From Streptomyces sp. CC208A (GTDB lineage: Bacteria > Actinomycetota > Actinomycetes > Streptomycetales > Streptomycetaceae): a stretch of 64,000 bases of DNA. The first letter of the stretch is position 1; every line of letters starts with the position of its first letter. The position numbers and the translations under genes are program-made. Where the stretch lies: NCBI RefSeq assembly GCF_030010625.1, contig NZ_JASCXN010000002.1:310001-374000 (forward strand), given 5' to 3'. This document shows, one piece after another, positions 9,803 to 17,347 of the stretch. The notes beneath the pieces were generated by a model. The model saw only the letters and a list, made by a program, of their open reading frames with translations. It had not been told where the DNA came from and did not search any database.

Positions 9803-10411
9803 TCAGCTGCCGGTGCCGGTGCGCCCCCAGTCGGGCCCGACCGACGCCCAGGCGCGGTCCAGGTGGGCGTACCGGCGTACGTGCAGCCGCCGCATCACGA
9901 GCCGTCGGACGGTCTCCACGGCCAGGCCGGTGAGGGCGGCCGCCATCACGCCGACGCCGGCGGCGTGGGTCCGGGCGGTGGAGTCGGCCATGGGGGCGGT
10001 TACGGGCCGGCCTTCGCGGTCGGTCCAGAGCGGGAAGGTGTCGCCGGGCGCGCCGCTTCCCCGGGAGACCGTGACGGTGCCCGTCCGGGGGGTGCCGTCG
10101 GGGGCGGTCCAGGTGGCCACGACCGCGCGCCGGAACCGCTGCCCTGCCGACTGCTCGTCGGCCGCGGCGGCGCTCGGCGGCGTCGGGGCGGGCCGGAGCA
10201 CCCGGGCCGTGGTCTCCGCGCGGCCCTGCTGCTGGGCGTGGACCGCGCGCTGGAGCGAGTGCCGCGCGGAGGAGGCGGCCGTCAAGGCCGCCACGGGCAC
10301 CGCCACGCACAGCGCGACGACGGCCGCGAGCGCCACCCACGCCTCGACCAGGTCCGTCGTCCGGCGCAGGGGATTGTGCCGCCAGCGCCAGAGTCCGGTG
10401 ACCGCACGCAT
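9803..10411 (-). CDS. Rv1733c-family membrane protein
   Basis: 202 residues with two membrane segments: [17 protein letters not shown] at residues ~27-43, and [17 protein letters not shown] near residue 155. Between them is an extracytoplasmic domain with a [16 protein letters not shown] strand and a [10 protein letters not shown] segment. The layout and the start [28 protein letters not shown] match the actinobacterial Rv1733c family, which is hypoxia-linked in mycobacteria; its biochemical role is unknown. G-rich sequence precedes the ATG. It is upstream of, and on the same strand as, the beta-helix/AAA gene, separated by 281 bp that contain the GGATCC array. Confidence 0.85.
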   Translation of the reverse strand: MRAVTGLWRWRHNPLRRTTDLVEAWVALAAVVALCVAVPVAALTAASSARHSLQRAVHAQQQGRAETTARVLRPAPTPPSAAAADEQSAGQRFRRAVVATWTAPDGTPRTGTVTVSRGSGAPGDTFPLWTDREGRPVTAPMADSTARTHAAGVGVMAAALTGLAVETVRRLVMRRLHVRRYAHLDRAWASVGPDWGRTGTGS

Positions 10412-10508
10412 GCCGGAACCCCCTCGTTCGTCGTTCCTTGGACGAGTGTGCCCGCGGCGCGGCCGGTCCGCCTGTCGAACGGAGGGACGAGCGGAGGGGA
10501 GGGCGGGG

Positions 10509-11333
10509 TCAGTCGAGGATCTTCACCGGGTCGCCGACGCGGAGCGTGCCGATGTGCTCGGGGACGAGGTTCTGGCCGAAGACGAGCCGCCCTCCGATGG
10601 CGCGGTGCCGTCCCAGGGTCCGCAGGGGCTCCTTGCCGCGTTCGGCGGTGGCCTGGTCGGTGGTGGTCACCACGCACCGCCCGCACGGCTTGGCGACCCG
10701 GAAGGTCACCTCGCCCACGGCGAGCCGGGTCCAGCCGTCCTCCGCCCACGGTTCGGTCCCGTCGACGACCAGGTTGGGACGGAAGCGGCTCATGGGGAGC
10801 GGGCCCTCGTGGGCGTGGTCGCCCCGCGCGATCAGCGCGTTGAGGGCGTCCAGGGAGGCGCTGGCGGTGACGAGCAGCGGATAGCCGTCGGCGAGGCTGA
10901 CGGTCTCGCCCGGGAGCGCGTACGCGGGGTCGATCGGGCGGCGGTGCTCGGGCGCGTCCAGGTGCACGAGGCGCGCGTCGGTCTCCAGGTGGGCGGAGAA
11001 CCAGGCGGCCGCCGCCGCACCGGCGGGCACCGTCTCCACGGCCTTGCCGAAGATGCCCGTGGTCAGCGTGGCCGAGGGCTCCGGCACCGGGACGACGAGC
11101 GGCTCCAGACCGGGCGCGGTCAGCCGCAGGCCGCCGCCCGGGAGGGGTTCCGCCGAGGCGAGGGCCAGGCGGGGGTGGTGGCGCTGGGTCATGACCGTGT
11201 CGTCGGCGTCGACGACCGCCCAGCGGCGGTCGTGCGCGAGGCCCCAGGGCTGCACCTCGGCCTGAGTGGGGCTGAGCGCGCGCAGGGCCTTCACCGGGTG
11301 GACGTGGACGGAGCGGAGGACGGGATCAGCCAT
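10509..11333 (-). CDS. MOSC-domain protein with N-terminal beta-barrel
   Basis: 274 residues. The N-terminal MOSC_N beta-barrel (SVHVHPVKALRALSPTQAEV, then GLAHDRRWAVVD) is followed by a MOSC domain ending at HIGTLRVGDPVKIL. The motif CGRC (residues ~217-220) supplies the conserved cysteine that in YcbX/mARC-like proteins coordinates molybdenum. A role in molybdenum-cofactor-dependent reduction of N-hydroxylated compounds is family inference. ATG at 11333 is preceded by CAGGAT then 6 nt, close to a leaderless arrangement. No cofactor gene neighbours it. Confidence 0.85.
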   Translation of the reverse strand: MADPVLRSVHVHPVKALRALSPTQAEVQPWGLAHDRRWAVVDADDTVMTQRHHPRLALASAEPLPGGGLRLTAPGLEPLVVPVPEPSATLTTGIFGKAVETVPAGAAAAAWFSAHLETDARLVHLDAPEHRRPIDPAYALPGETVSLADGYPLLVTASASLDALNALIARGDHAHEGPLPMSRFRPNLVVDGTEPWAEDGWTRLAVGEVTFRVAKPCGRCVVTTTDQATAERGKEPLRTLGRHRAIGGRLVFGQNLVPEHIGTLRVGDPVKILD

Positions 11334-11387
11334 GGGCCCATCCTGTCAGCCGCTCCGTCCCCGGTGGGACCGGGCCCGCGCGATCCG

Positions 11388-11915
11388 TCAGTAACCGCCG
11401 CCCTGGTAGGGGCGGTTGTACGGGTCGTGATACGGCGCGGGGGCCGGGACCGGCGCGGGGGCCGGGACCGGCGCGGGGCGCGGCGCGGCCGGGCGCATCG
11501 CCTCGTAGCCGGTGGCCGCCGGGCGGGCCGGCTGCGGGACCGGTCCCGTCGGGTAGCCGCGCGGCGGCGTGGGCTGCTGCGGGATGTACGGCGTGGGCGC
11601 CGGCTGGAGCGGTGCGGGCGCCATCTGCGGGGCCGGCTGGGGGTAGCCGTACCCGCCGCCGTGGTAGGCGGGCGCCGGCTGGGGGGACGGCGCCGACGGG
11701 AGGGCGGGCAGGGCCGCCGGCAGCGCCGGCAGATAGGAGCCCGAGGGGGCGGGCGCCGGCTGGTAGCCGGTGGGGGCCTCGTACGCGGCGGGCACTCGGA
11801 TCGGGGCGATCTGAGGCGTGCCCCGCTCCGCGACCAGGGAGTCGTAGATAGGGGTGTCCGGGAAGGACGGCGCGGTGTGGTAACCGCCTCCATAGCTGGA
11901 GCGGGGGGAGGTCAT
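11388..11915 (-). CDS. DUF6643-family Pro/Ala/Tyr-rich protein
   Basis: 175 residues of low-complexity sequence. The N-terminal block SSYGGGYHTAPSFPDTPIYD and VAERGTPQIAPIRVPAAYEA is strongly conserved in Streptomyces DUF6643 proteins. The remainder is repeats of PAP, PQPAP and YGYPQ ending in YQGGGY. There is no signal peptide or membrane segment, and it is probably disordered. The start is well supported: TAACTT, 7 nt, then ATG, the actinobacterial leaderless arrangement. The molecular role is unknown. Confidence 0.8.
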   Translation of the reverse strand: MTSPRSSYGGGYHTAPSFPDTPIYDSLVAERGTPQIAPIRVPAAYEAPTGYQPAPAPSGSYLPALPAALPALPSAPSPQPAPAYHGGGYGYPQPAPQMAPAPLQPAPTPYIPQQPTPPRGYPTGPVPQPARPAATGYEAMRPAAPRPAPVPAPAPVPAPAPYHDPYNRPYQGGGY

Positions 11916-11922
11916 GGCACAT

Positions 11923-11928
11923 AAGTTA
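11923..11928 (-). promoter_or_regulatory. -10 element of leaderless DUF6643 transcript
   Basis: On the minus strand TAACTT is followed by exactly 7 nt and the ATG of the DUF6643 gene. TANNNT-N7-start is the usual leaderless pattern in actinobacteria. No Shine-Dalgarno is present. Confidence 0.6.
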
Positions 11929-12244
11929 AGCCCACGATCTGCCGATTGGGGAGCCTGCTCAACAGCTTCTTTGACGGGCTTCTGGCGGCCGTGGATCCCC
12001 AACCCGATCGAACATGCCAAAAACGGGCACGGCGTCGTTCCAAGATCGCGTAAAACCCGAGCTGAGAGGGGGTTACCGGCGGGTCGACCCCGTCGGCCCC
12101 GACCGCCACCTCCGGTATGAAGACCGGATAAAGAAAAGGCGACCGGAAGGGTGCGGGGGAAGTGATCTTGGGTATGCAGAATCGTCAATCCCGCACTCGG
12201 GGGTGAAGTGCGCACGCGCCGAATTCGCCGGGTCACTCCCCGTG
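11929..12244. other. Intergenic region upstream of DUF6643, no gene seen
   Basis: About 315 bp with lower GC than its surroundings lie between the glycosyltransferase stop and the DUF6643 promoter. Short open frames on both strands lack ribosome sites and coding character. The region probably holds distal promoter or regulator sites. I see no clear inverted repeat strong enough to call. Confidence 0.5.
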
Positions 12245-13471
12245 TCACTTCCTCTGTCGCTCCCTGGGCCGGGACGCGAATTCCCCCTCCGCACGCCTTC
12301 CGGAGTAGACCCGCCCCTTCCACGCCCCGCCCCGCCCCCGGTGATGCCGCACCGCCGAATCCACCGTCATGAGCAGATAGAGGAAAGCGGTGAACGGCAG
12401 CAGCGGCGCCGCCCACAACGGCTGCCGGTAGTAGCGGAGCATCGGCGCGTACGTCCCCGCCATCACCGCCCACGCCGCCCCGCCCGCCCACGCCGCCGGC
12501 GCGTCCCCGGTCGCGAGCCCCGCCAGGCACGCGACCGGCGGCACCAGATAGACGAGCACGAGCCCGGCGACCGTCCCCAGGAGCAGCAGCGGGTGGTACC
12601 GGAGCTGGGCGTACGCGCTCCGCGCCACCATCCCCCACAGTTCCCCGAGCCCCGGATACGGGCGCACCGAGTCCACCCGCTCCGCGAGCCCCAGCCAGAT
12701 CCGGCCCCCGGCCGCCCGCACCGCGCGCGCCAGCGACACGTCGTCGATCACCGCCGTACGGATCGCGTCCGGCACCCCGGCCGCCACCGCCGTCTCCGTC
12801 CGCAGCAGCACACAGCCCCCGGCGGCCGCCGTCGCCCGCGGCCGGGCGGCGTTGATCCGGCGGAAGGGGTAGAGCTGTGCGAAGAAGTAGACGAAGGCCG
12901 GGACCACCAGGCGCTCCCAGAAGCCGGTCACCCGCAGCCGGGCCATCTGCGAGACGAGGTCGCGGTCGTCGTCGAGCGCGGCCGCCACCAGCCGGCGCAG
13001 ACTGTCGGGTTCGTGGGCGATGTCCGCGTCCGTGAGGAGCAGGAACTCGGGCCCCCGCGCGCGTGCCAGCGCCATCCCGTGCCGCAGCGCCCACAGCTTC
13101 CCCGTCCATCCGGGCCCCGGCTCGCCCGGCGACACCACCGTGAGCGGCAGCCCGCCGTGCCGGGCGGCCAGCTCGACCGCGAGCCGGCCGGTCCCGTCCG
13201 TGCTCCCGTCGTCGACGAGGATCACCTCGGCCCGGCCCGGATAGTCCTGGGCCAGCAGCGACGGCAGGCTCAGCGGCAGGACCCCGGCCTCGTCCCGCGC
13301 CGGCACGACCACCACGACCCCGGGCCACGCCTCCGGCCCCCCACGCGCGCGGGACCCGCCCCCGCCGGTCCGCGGAAGGCGCTGGTCGGTGCGCCAGAAG
13401 AAGCCCTGGCCGAGCAGCAGCCAGACCCAGACGGCCAGGGAGACGGACGCGAACCAGGCAAGGACGCTCAT
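12245..13471 (-). CDS. Family 2 glycosyltransferase, membrane-anchored (HpnB-like)
   Basis: 408 residues. One N-terminal membrane helix (LAWFASVSLAVWVWLLLGQG) precedes a GT-A domain with the opening strand GVVVVVPARDEAGVLP. The DXD-like nucleotide-sugar residues are in VILVDDGSTDGTG and LLLTDADIAHEPDSL, the acceptor motif is IDDVSLARAVRAAGG, and three C-terminal membrane helices follow. The layout matches hopanoid-associated HpnB glycosyltransferases, but no hopanoid genes are in view, so the acceptor is uncertain. ATG at 13471 has GGGGCAGA upstream. It is divergent from the racemase-like gene, 58 bp apart. Confidence 0.85.
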   Translation of the reverse strand: MSVLAWFASVSLAVWVWLLLGQGFFWRTDQRLPRTGGGGSRARGGPEAWPGVVVVVPARDEAGVLPLSLPSLLAQDYPGRAEVILVDDGSTDGTGRLAVELAARHGGLPLTVVSPGEPGPGWTGKLWALRHGMALARARGPEFLLLTDADIAHEPDSLRRLVAAALDDDRDLVSQMARLRVTGFWERLVVPAFVYFFAQLYPFRRINAARPRATAAAGGCVLLRTETAVAAGVPDAIRTAVIDDVSLARAVRAAGGRIWLGLAERVDSVRPYPGLGELWGMVARSAYAQLRYHPLLLLGTVAGLVLVYLVPPVACLAGLATGDAPAAWAGGAAWAVMAGTYAPMLRYYRQPLWAAPLLPFTAFLYLLMTVDSAVRHHRGRGGAWKGRVYSGRRAEGEFASRPRERQRK

Positions 13472-13517
13472 TCGTCGCAGTCTGCCCCAGAACGCCGGGC
13501 ATCCGGGGCCCATCGGC

Positions 13518-13523
13518 TAGGGT
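13518..13523 (+). promoter_or_regulatory. -10 element, leaderless start of racemase-like gene
   Basis: TAGGGT is followed by 6 nt and the GTG start. It is one base shorter than the ideal 7-nt spacing but otherwise fits a leaderless promoter. It sits in the 58-bp divergent gap to the glycosyltransferase. Confidence 0.5.
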
Positions 13524-13529
13524 GACCGG

Positions 13530-14327
13530 GTGAAGATCGCGCTCATGGACTCCGGAATCGGCCTCCTCCCGGCAGCCGCCGCGGTGCGGCGGCTGCGCCC
13601 GGACGCCGAGCTGCTGCTCTCCAACGACCCCGACGGCATGCCGTGGGGACCGCGTACCCCCGAGGACCTGACCGGGCGCGCCCTCGCCGTCGCCCGCGCC
13701 GCGGCCGACCTGCGGCCCGACGCGCTGATCGTGGCCTGCAACACCGCCAGCGTCCACGCCCTCCCCGCCCTGCGCGCCGCCCTCGAACCGGCCCTCCCGG
13801 TCATCGGCACCGTGCCCGCGATCAAGCCGGCCGCGACGGCGGGTGGCAGGGTCGCCATCTGGGCGACCCCCGCCACCACCGGCAGCCCCTACCAGCGCGG
13901 TCTCATCCGCGAGTTCGCCGCGGGCGCCGAGGTCACCGAGGTGCCCTGCCCCGGCCTCGCCGACGCCGTCGAGCACGCGGACCCCGAGGCCGTCGACCGG
14001 GCCGTCGCCGCCGCGGCGGCGCTCACCCCGCCGGACGTCCGCGCCGTCGTCCTCGGCTGCACCCACTACGAGCTCGTCGAGGACCGCATCCTCGCCGCCC
14101 TCGCCCCCCGCCGCCTCCCCGGGCTGCCGCCGGTCGTCTTCCACGGCTCCGCCGGCGCCGTCGCCGCCCAGGCCCTCCGCCGGATCGGCGCCGAACCCGC
14201 CCCCGCCGCCGCGCCGACCGGCACCCTCTCCGTGCTGCTCAGCGGGCGCCCCGGCGTCCTCCCCGCGGCCGCCCTCGACTACGCGGAAGGCCGGCTCCTG
14301 GCGGGCGCCCCGGCACCCTCCCTCTGA
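13530..14327 (+). CDS. Aspartate/glutamate racemase superfamily protein
   Basis: 265 residues. It resembles glutamate racemase: an N-terminal DSGIG segment (MDSGIGLLPA), the first catalytic cysteine in VACNTAS and the second in VLGCTHYELV. Glutamate racemase makes D-Glu for peptidoglycan. This copy is divergent: FDSGVGGLS is reduced to MDSGIGLLP, and the His-containing substrate region is altered. So it may be a paralogue acting on another amino acid or hydantoin. The start is GTG at 13530. Confidence 0.8.
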   Translation: MKIALMDSGIGLLPAAAAVRRLRPDAELLLSNDPDGMPWGPRTPEDLTGRALAVARAAADLRPDALIVACNTASVHALPALRAALEPALPVIGTVPAIKPAATAGGRVAIWATPATTGSPYQRGLIREFAAGAEVTEVPCPGLADAVEHADPEAVDRAVAAAAALTPPDVRAVVLGCTHYELVEDRILAALAPRRLPGLPPVVFHGSAGAVAAQALRRIGAEPAPAAAPTGTLSVLLSGRPGVLPAAALDYAEGRLLAGAPAPSL

Positions 14328-14406
14328 TCTCTGCCTGGCCCTCCACTCCTTCGCCCACTGTCATCAGGTGACTCCGCTCCGCTGCGCTTGATCGGGCGCG
14401 GCTGGG

Positions 14407-14412
14407 TAATAT
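14407..14412 (+). promoter_or_regulatory. -10 element, leaderless start at 14420
   Basis: TAATAT followed by exactly 7 nt and ATG 14420. This decides between two in-frame ATGs: the upstream ATG at 14411 overlaps the -10 box itself. Confidence 0.65.
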
Positions 14413-14419
14413 GCCCGAT

Positions 14420-14980
14420 ATGAGGCAGGAATCCGGGCAGTCGCGCACCGACGGACGCCCCACCGTGTGGACCGGCCGCGCCACCAACCGCTTCCAGTGG
14501 GTCGCGGCCGTCGCCGGTGCCGCCTGCATGGCGCTCGGCATCACCATCGCCGTCGAGTCCCCCTGGGCCTCCGGCATCCCCGCCCTCGTCATGGCCGTGG
14601 TCGGCTGCGTCGCCGCCGGACTCCTCGTCCTCTTCGGCACCCTCGCCTTCGTCCACGTGGAGGTCCGGGTGGACGACCGGGCCATGGAGGTCCGCTGCGG
14701 ACACATCGGCGTCCCCCGCCGGACCATCCTGCTCACCGAGGTCGTCGGCGCCGACTACGCCCCGCGGGTCACCCCCCGCCACTGGGGCGGCTGGGGCTAC
14801 CGCTGGCGCCCCGACCGGGGCACCGCCGTCGTCGTCCGCCGCGGCGAGGGCCTGGTGCTGCGCCTCGCCGACGGACGGAGCTTCACCGTCACCGTCGACG
14901 GCGCCGCCTCGGCGGTCGACTCCATCCGCGCCCGCCTCCGCCGTCCGGCCCAGCCCCCGACCTCCGCCGGCACCGCCTGA
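14420..14980 (+). CDS. Small membrane protein with C-terminal PH-like domain
   Basis: 186 residues from ATG 14420, the start favoured by the TAATAT-N7-ATG leaderless arrangement. Two hydrophobic segments (WVAAVAGAACMALGITIAV and IPALVMAVVGCVAAGLLVLF) are followed by a cytoplasmic or surface domain of alternating strands (VEVRVDDRAMEVRCG, TAVVVRRGEGLVLRLADG). That organisation resembles bacterial PH-domain membrane proteins of unknown function. The region between the strands has a Trp/Tyr/Arg-rich loop (HWGGWGYRWRPDRG). It is in a run of same-strand genes, each with its own promoter. Confidence 0.75.
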   Translation: MRQESGQSRTDGRPTVWTGRATNRFQWVAAVAGAACMALGITIAVESPWASGIPALVMAVVGCVAAGLLVLFGTLAFVHVEVRVDDRAMEVRCGHIGVPRRTILLTEVVGADYAPRVTPRHWGGWGYRWRPDRGTAVVVRRGEGLVLRLADGRSFTVTVDGAASAVDSIRARLRRPAQPPTSAGTA

Positions 14981-15066
14981 CCGGCACGCGCGCGTACGGA
15001 GGGAGACGGAGCCGGGACGGCCCGCCCCCGTACGGTGCCGGACCGGGCGTCGACAGGCCCGCCCCG

Positions 15067-15072
15067 TACACT
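15067..15072 (+). promoter_or_regulatory. -10 element, leaderless start of lnt
   Basis: TACACT, then exactly 7 nt, then GTG 15080. It matches TANNNT-N7-start. No ribosome-binding purines precede the start. Confidence 0.6.
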
Positions 15073-15079
15073 CCGCAAG

Positions 15080-16684
15080 GTGAGCACCACCATCACTCCC
15101 GAAGCCGCCGACGACGCGTCCGCGACCGACGGCGGGCCGCGCCGCTTCGGCCGGGCCACGCGGTTCGTCCGCCCCGGAGCGGCCCTGCTCTCCGGCGCCC
15201 TGCTCTACCTGAGCTTCCCGCCGCGGCCCCTGTGGTGGCTCGCGCTGCCCGCCTTCGCCCTGCTCGGCTGGAGTCTGTACGGCCGCCGCCTCCGCGCGGG
15301 CTTCGGCCTCGGCTACCTCGCCGGTCTCGGCTTCCTGCTGCCGCTCCTCGTCTGGACCGGCGGCGCGGTCGGCGCCGTGCCGTGGCTCGCCCTCACCGCC
15401 GTCGAGGCCCTCTTCATCGGCGCCGCCGGACTCGGCGTCGCCGCCGTCTCCCGGTTGCCGTGGTGGCCCGTCTTCGCCGCCGGGGTGTGGATCCTCGCCG
15501 AGGCCGCACGCGCGCGCGTGCCCTTCGGCGGCTTCCCCTGGGGCAAGATCGCCTTCGGCCAGGCCGACGGGATCTTCCTCCCCCTCGCCGCCGTCGGCGG
15601 CACCCCCGTGCTCGGCTTCGCCGTCGCCCTCTGCGGCTTCGGCCTGTACGAGGCCGTCCGCCTGGTCCGCCTCCACCGCGCCACCGGCGCCGTCCCGCGC
15701 GGACCGCTCGCCGCCGCCGCGCTCTCCGTCCTCCTCCCCGTCACCGGCGCGCTCGCCGCCCTGCCCCTGGTGGACGACTCCGCCGAGGACGGCACCGCCA
15801 CCGTCGCCGCGATCCAGGGCAACGTGCCCCGCCTCGGCCTCGACTTCAACGCCCAGCGCCGCGCGGTCCTCGACAACCACGCCGCCCGCACCCGCGAACT
15901 CGCCGCCGAGGTCGAGGCGGGAACGAAGCCGAAGCCCGACTTCGTGCTCTGGCCGGAGAACTCCTCCGACATCGACCCGTACGCGAACGCCGACGCCGCC
16001 GCCGTCATCGACGACGCCGTCCGCGCCGTCGACGCCCCCACCGTGGTCGGCGCCGTCCTCGCCCCCGACACCGGCAAGCTCCGCAACACCCTGATCGAGT
16101 GGGAACCCGGCAAGGGACCCGTCGCCACCTACGACAAGCGGCACGTCCAGCCCTTCGGCGAGTACATCCCCATGCGGTCCTTCGTCCGCCTCTTCAGCAG
16201 CGACGTCGACCGGGTCCGCCGCGACTTCGGCCCCGGGAACGAGGTCGGCGTCTTCGACCTCGCCGGCACCAGGGTCGGCCTCGCCACCTGCTACGAGGCC
16301 GCCTTCGACTGGGCCGTCCGCGACACCGTCACCCACGGGGCGCAGCTGCTCACCGTCCCCAGCAACAACGCCACCTTCGGCCGCAGCGAGATGACCTACC
16401 AGCAGCTGGCGATGTCCCGGGTGCGGGCCGTGGAGCACAGCCGGGCCGTCGTCGTCCCGGTCACCAGCGGCGTCAGCGCCGTGATCCGCCCCGACGGCGA
16501 GATCGTCTCGCGGACGGAGATGTTCACCCCGGCCTACCTGGTCGAGGAGGTGCCCCTGCGCTCCTCGCAGACCCCCGCCACCCGACTCGGCACCCTCCCG
16601 GAGGCCCTGCTCGTCGCCGTGGCGGCCGCCGGACTCGGCTGGGCCGCCGCCCGCGCCGTACGCGCCCGCCGGACACGGCCCTGA
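15080..16684 (+). CDS. lnt: Apolipoprotein N-acyltransferase
   Basis: 534 residues. It transfers an acyl chain from phospholipid to the N-terminal cysteine of lipoproteins in the membrane. About six N-terminal hydrophobic segments precede a nitrilase-like domain. The catalytic triad is visible as Glu293 (LWPENSS), Lys353 (TYDKRHVQPFGEYIP) and Cys404 (GLATCYEAAFDW), and a final membrane helix anchors the end (ALLVAVAAAGLGWAAARAV). GTG 15080 is chosen from the leaderless -10 TACACT. The substrate-binding lipoprotein of the peptide importer at 41-42.8 kb would be a substrate for this pathway. Confidence 0.93.
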   Translation: MSTTITPEAADDASATDGGPRRFGRATRFVRPGAALLSGALLYLSFPPRPLWWLALPAFALLGWSLYGRRLRAGFGLGYLAGLGFLLPLLVWTGGAVGAVPWLALTAVEALFIGAAGLGVAAVSRLPWWPVFAAGVWILAEAARARVPFGGFPWGKIAFGQADGIFLPLAAVGGTPVLGFAVALCGFGLYEAVRLVRLHRATGAVPRGPLAAAALSVLLPVTGALAALPLVDDSAEDGTATVAAIQGNVPRLGLDFNAQRRAVLDNHAARTRELAAEVEAGTKPKPDFVLWPENSSDIDPYANADAAAVIDDAVRAVDAPTVVGAVLAPDTGKLRNTLIEWEPGKGPVATYDKRHVQPFGEYIPMRSFVRLFSSDVDRVRRDFGPGNEVGVFDLAGTRVGLATCYEAAFDWAVRDTVTHGAQLLTVPSNNATFGRSEMTYQQLAMSRVRAVEHSRAVVVPVTSGVSAVIRPDGEIVSRTEMFTPAYLVEEVPLRSSQTPATRLGTLPEALLVAVAAAGLGWAAARAVRARRTRP

Positions 16685-16712
16685 GCCCCGGGGCACCCAG
16701 CGGAGAATGATC

Positions 16713-16718
16713 TAGGGT
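16713..16718 (+). promoter_or_regulatory. -10 element, leaderless start of Nudix gene
   Basis: TAGGGT, exactly 7 nt, ATG 16726. Another TANNNT-N7-start arrangement. Confidence 0.6.
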
Positions 16719-16725
16719 CGACCGC

Positions 16726-17208
16726 ATGGGTACCCCCGATTTCATCCGTGAACTGCGCAAGTCCGTCGGGCACCAGCTCCTCTTCCTGCCCGGCGTCAGC
16801 GCCGTCGTCCTCGACGACCGGGACCGGATCCTGCTCGGCCGCCGCGCGGACACCGGGGCGTGGGCCGTGATCGGCGGCATCGTCGAACCCGGCGAGCAGC
16901 CCGCGGACTGCGCGGTCCGCGAGGTCGAGGAGGAGACCGGCGTGCTGTGCGTGCCCGAGCGGATCCTCCTGGTCGAGACCCTGCGCGAGCCCGTCGTCTA
17001 CGGCAACGGCGACATCTGCCAGTACATGGACGTGTCCTTCGCCTGCAGGGCCGTCGGCGGCGAGGCCCGCGTCAACGACGACGAGTCGATCGACGTCGGC
17101 TGGTTCGAGGCCGACTCCCTCCCCCCGATGAAGCGTTTCTCCCACCGGCGGATCGAGAAGGCGCTCGCCGACGACCCCCCGTGGTTCCGCACCACGGACC
17201 GCGGCTGA
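16726..17208 (+). CDS. Nudix hydrolase
   Basis: 160 residues with the complete Nudix box at residues ~51-73 (GGIVEPGEQPADCAVREVEE, then ETGV), including the metal-binding REVEEE glutamates. The family hydrolyses nucleoside diphosphates linked to another moiety. The opening HQLLFLPGVSAVVLDDRDRILLGRR resembles ADP-ribose/8-oxo-dGTP-type enzymes, but the exact substrate cannot be read. It is leaderless from ATG 16726 and monocistronic. Confidence 0.9.
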   Translation: MGTPDFIRELRKSVGHQLLFLPGVSAVVLDDRDRILLGRRADTGAWAVIGGIVEPGEQPADCAVREVEEETGVLCVPERILLVETLREPVVYGNGDICQYMDVSFACRAVGGEARVNDDESIDVGWFEADSLPPMKRFSHRRIEKALADDPPWFRTTDRG

Positions 17209-17240
17209 GGCGAGGTCGGCCCCGGCCGACCCCGGTCGGA

Positions 17241-17280
17241 GTCGTCCGGAGTCGGCCGGAGTCGGCCGGAGTCGTCCGGA
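17241..17280. repeat. Four tandem 10-bp repeats
   Basis: GTCGTCCGGA or GTCGGCCGGA occurs four times head to tail between the Nudix gene and the PucR-type regulator, with a partial unit before it. The 10-bp period places each unit on the same DNA face. It lies about 70-110 bp upstream of the next start, so it could bind a regulator or be a simple repeat. Confidence 0.7.
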
Positions 17281-17347
17281 GGAGTTGTCCACAGGCGGGG
17301 TCCACAGGGGTGGTGCGACCCCCCGGACGGCGGGTATCCCTGTGTCC

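Noticed and set aside
11388..14144. Very long minus-strand frame joining DUF6643 to the racemase-like region
   Set aside because: Only the last 175 residues are protein-like and start with a leaderless promoter. The rest is antisense to the racemase-like gene or lies in the frame of the glycosyltransferase shadow.
14279..16696. Minus-strand frame of 805 codons opposite lnt
   Set aside because: Gly/Ala/Asp/Glu/Val-rich antisense shadow; the plus strand has the N-acyltransferase catalytic triad.
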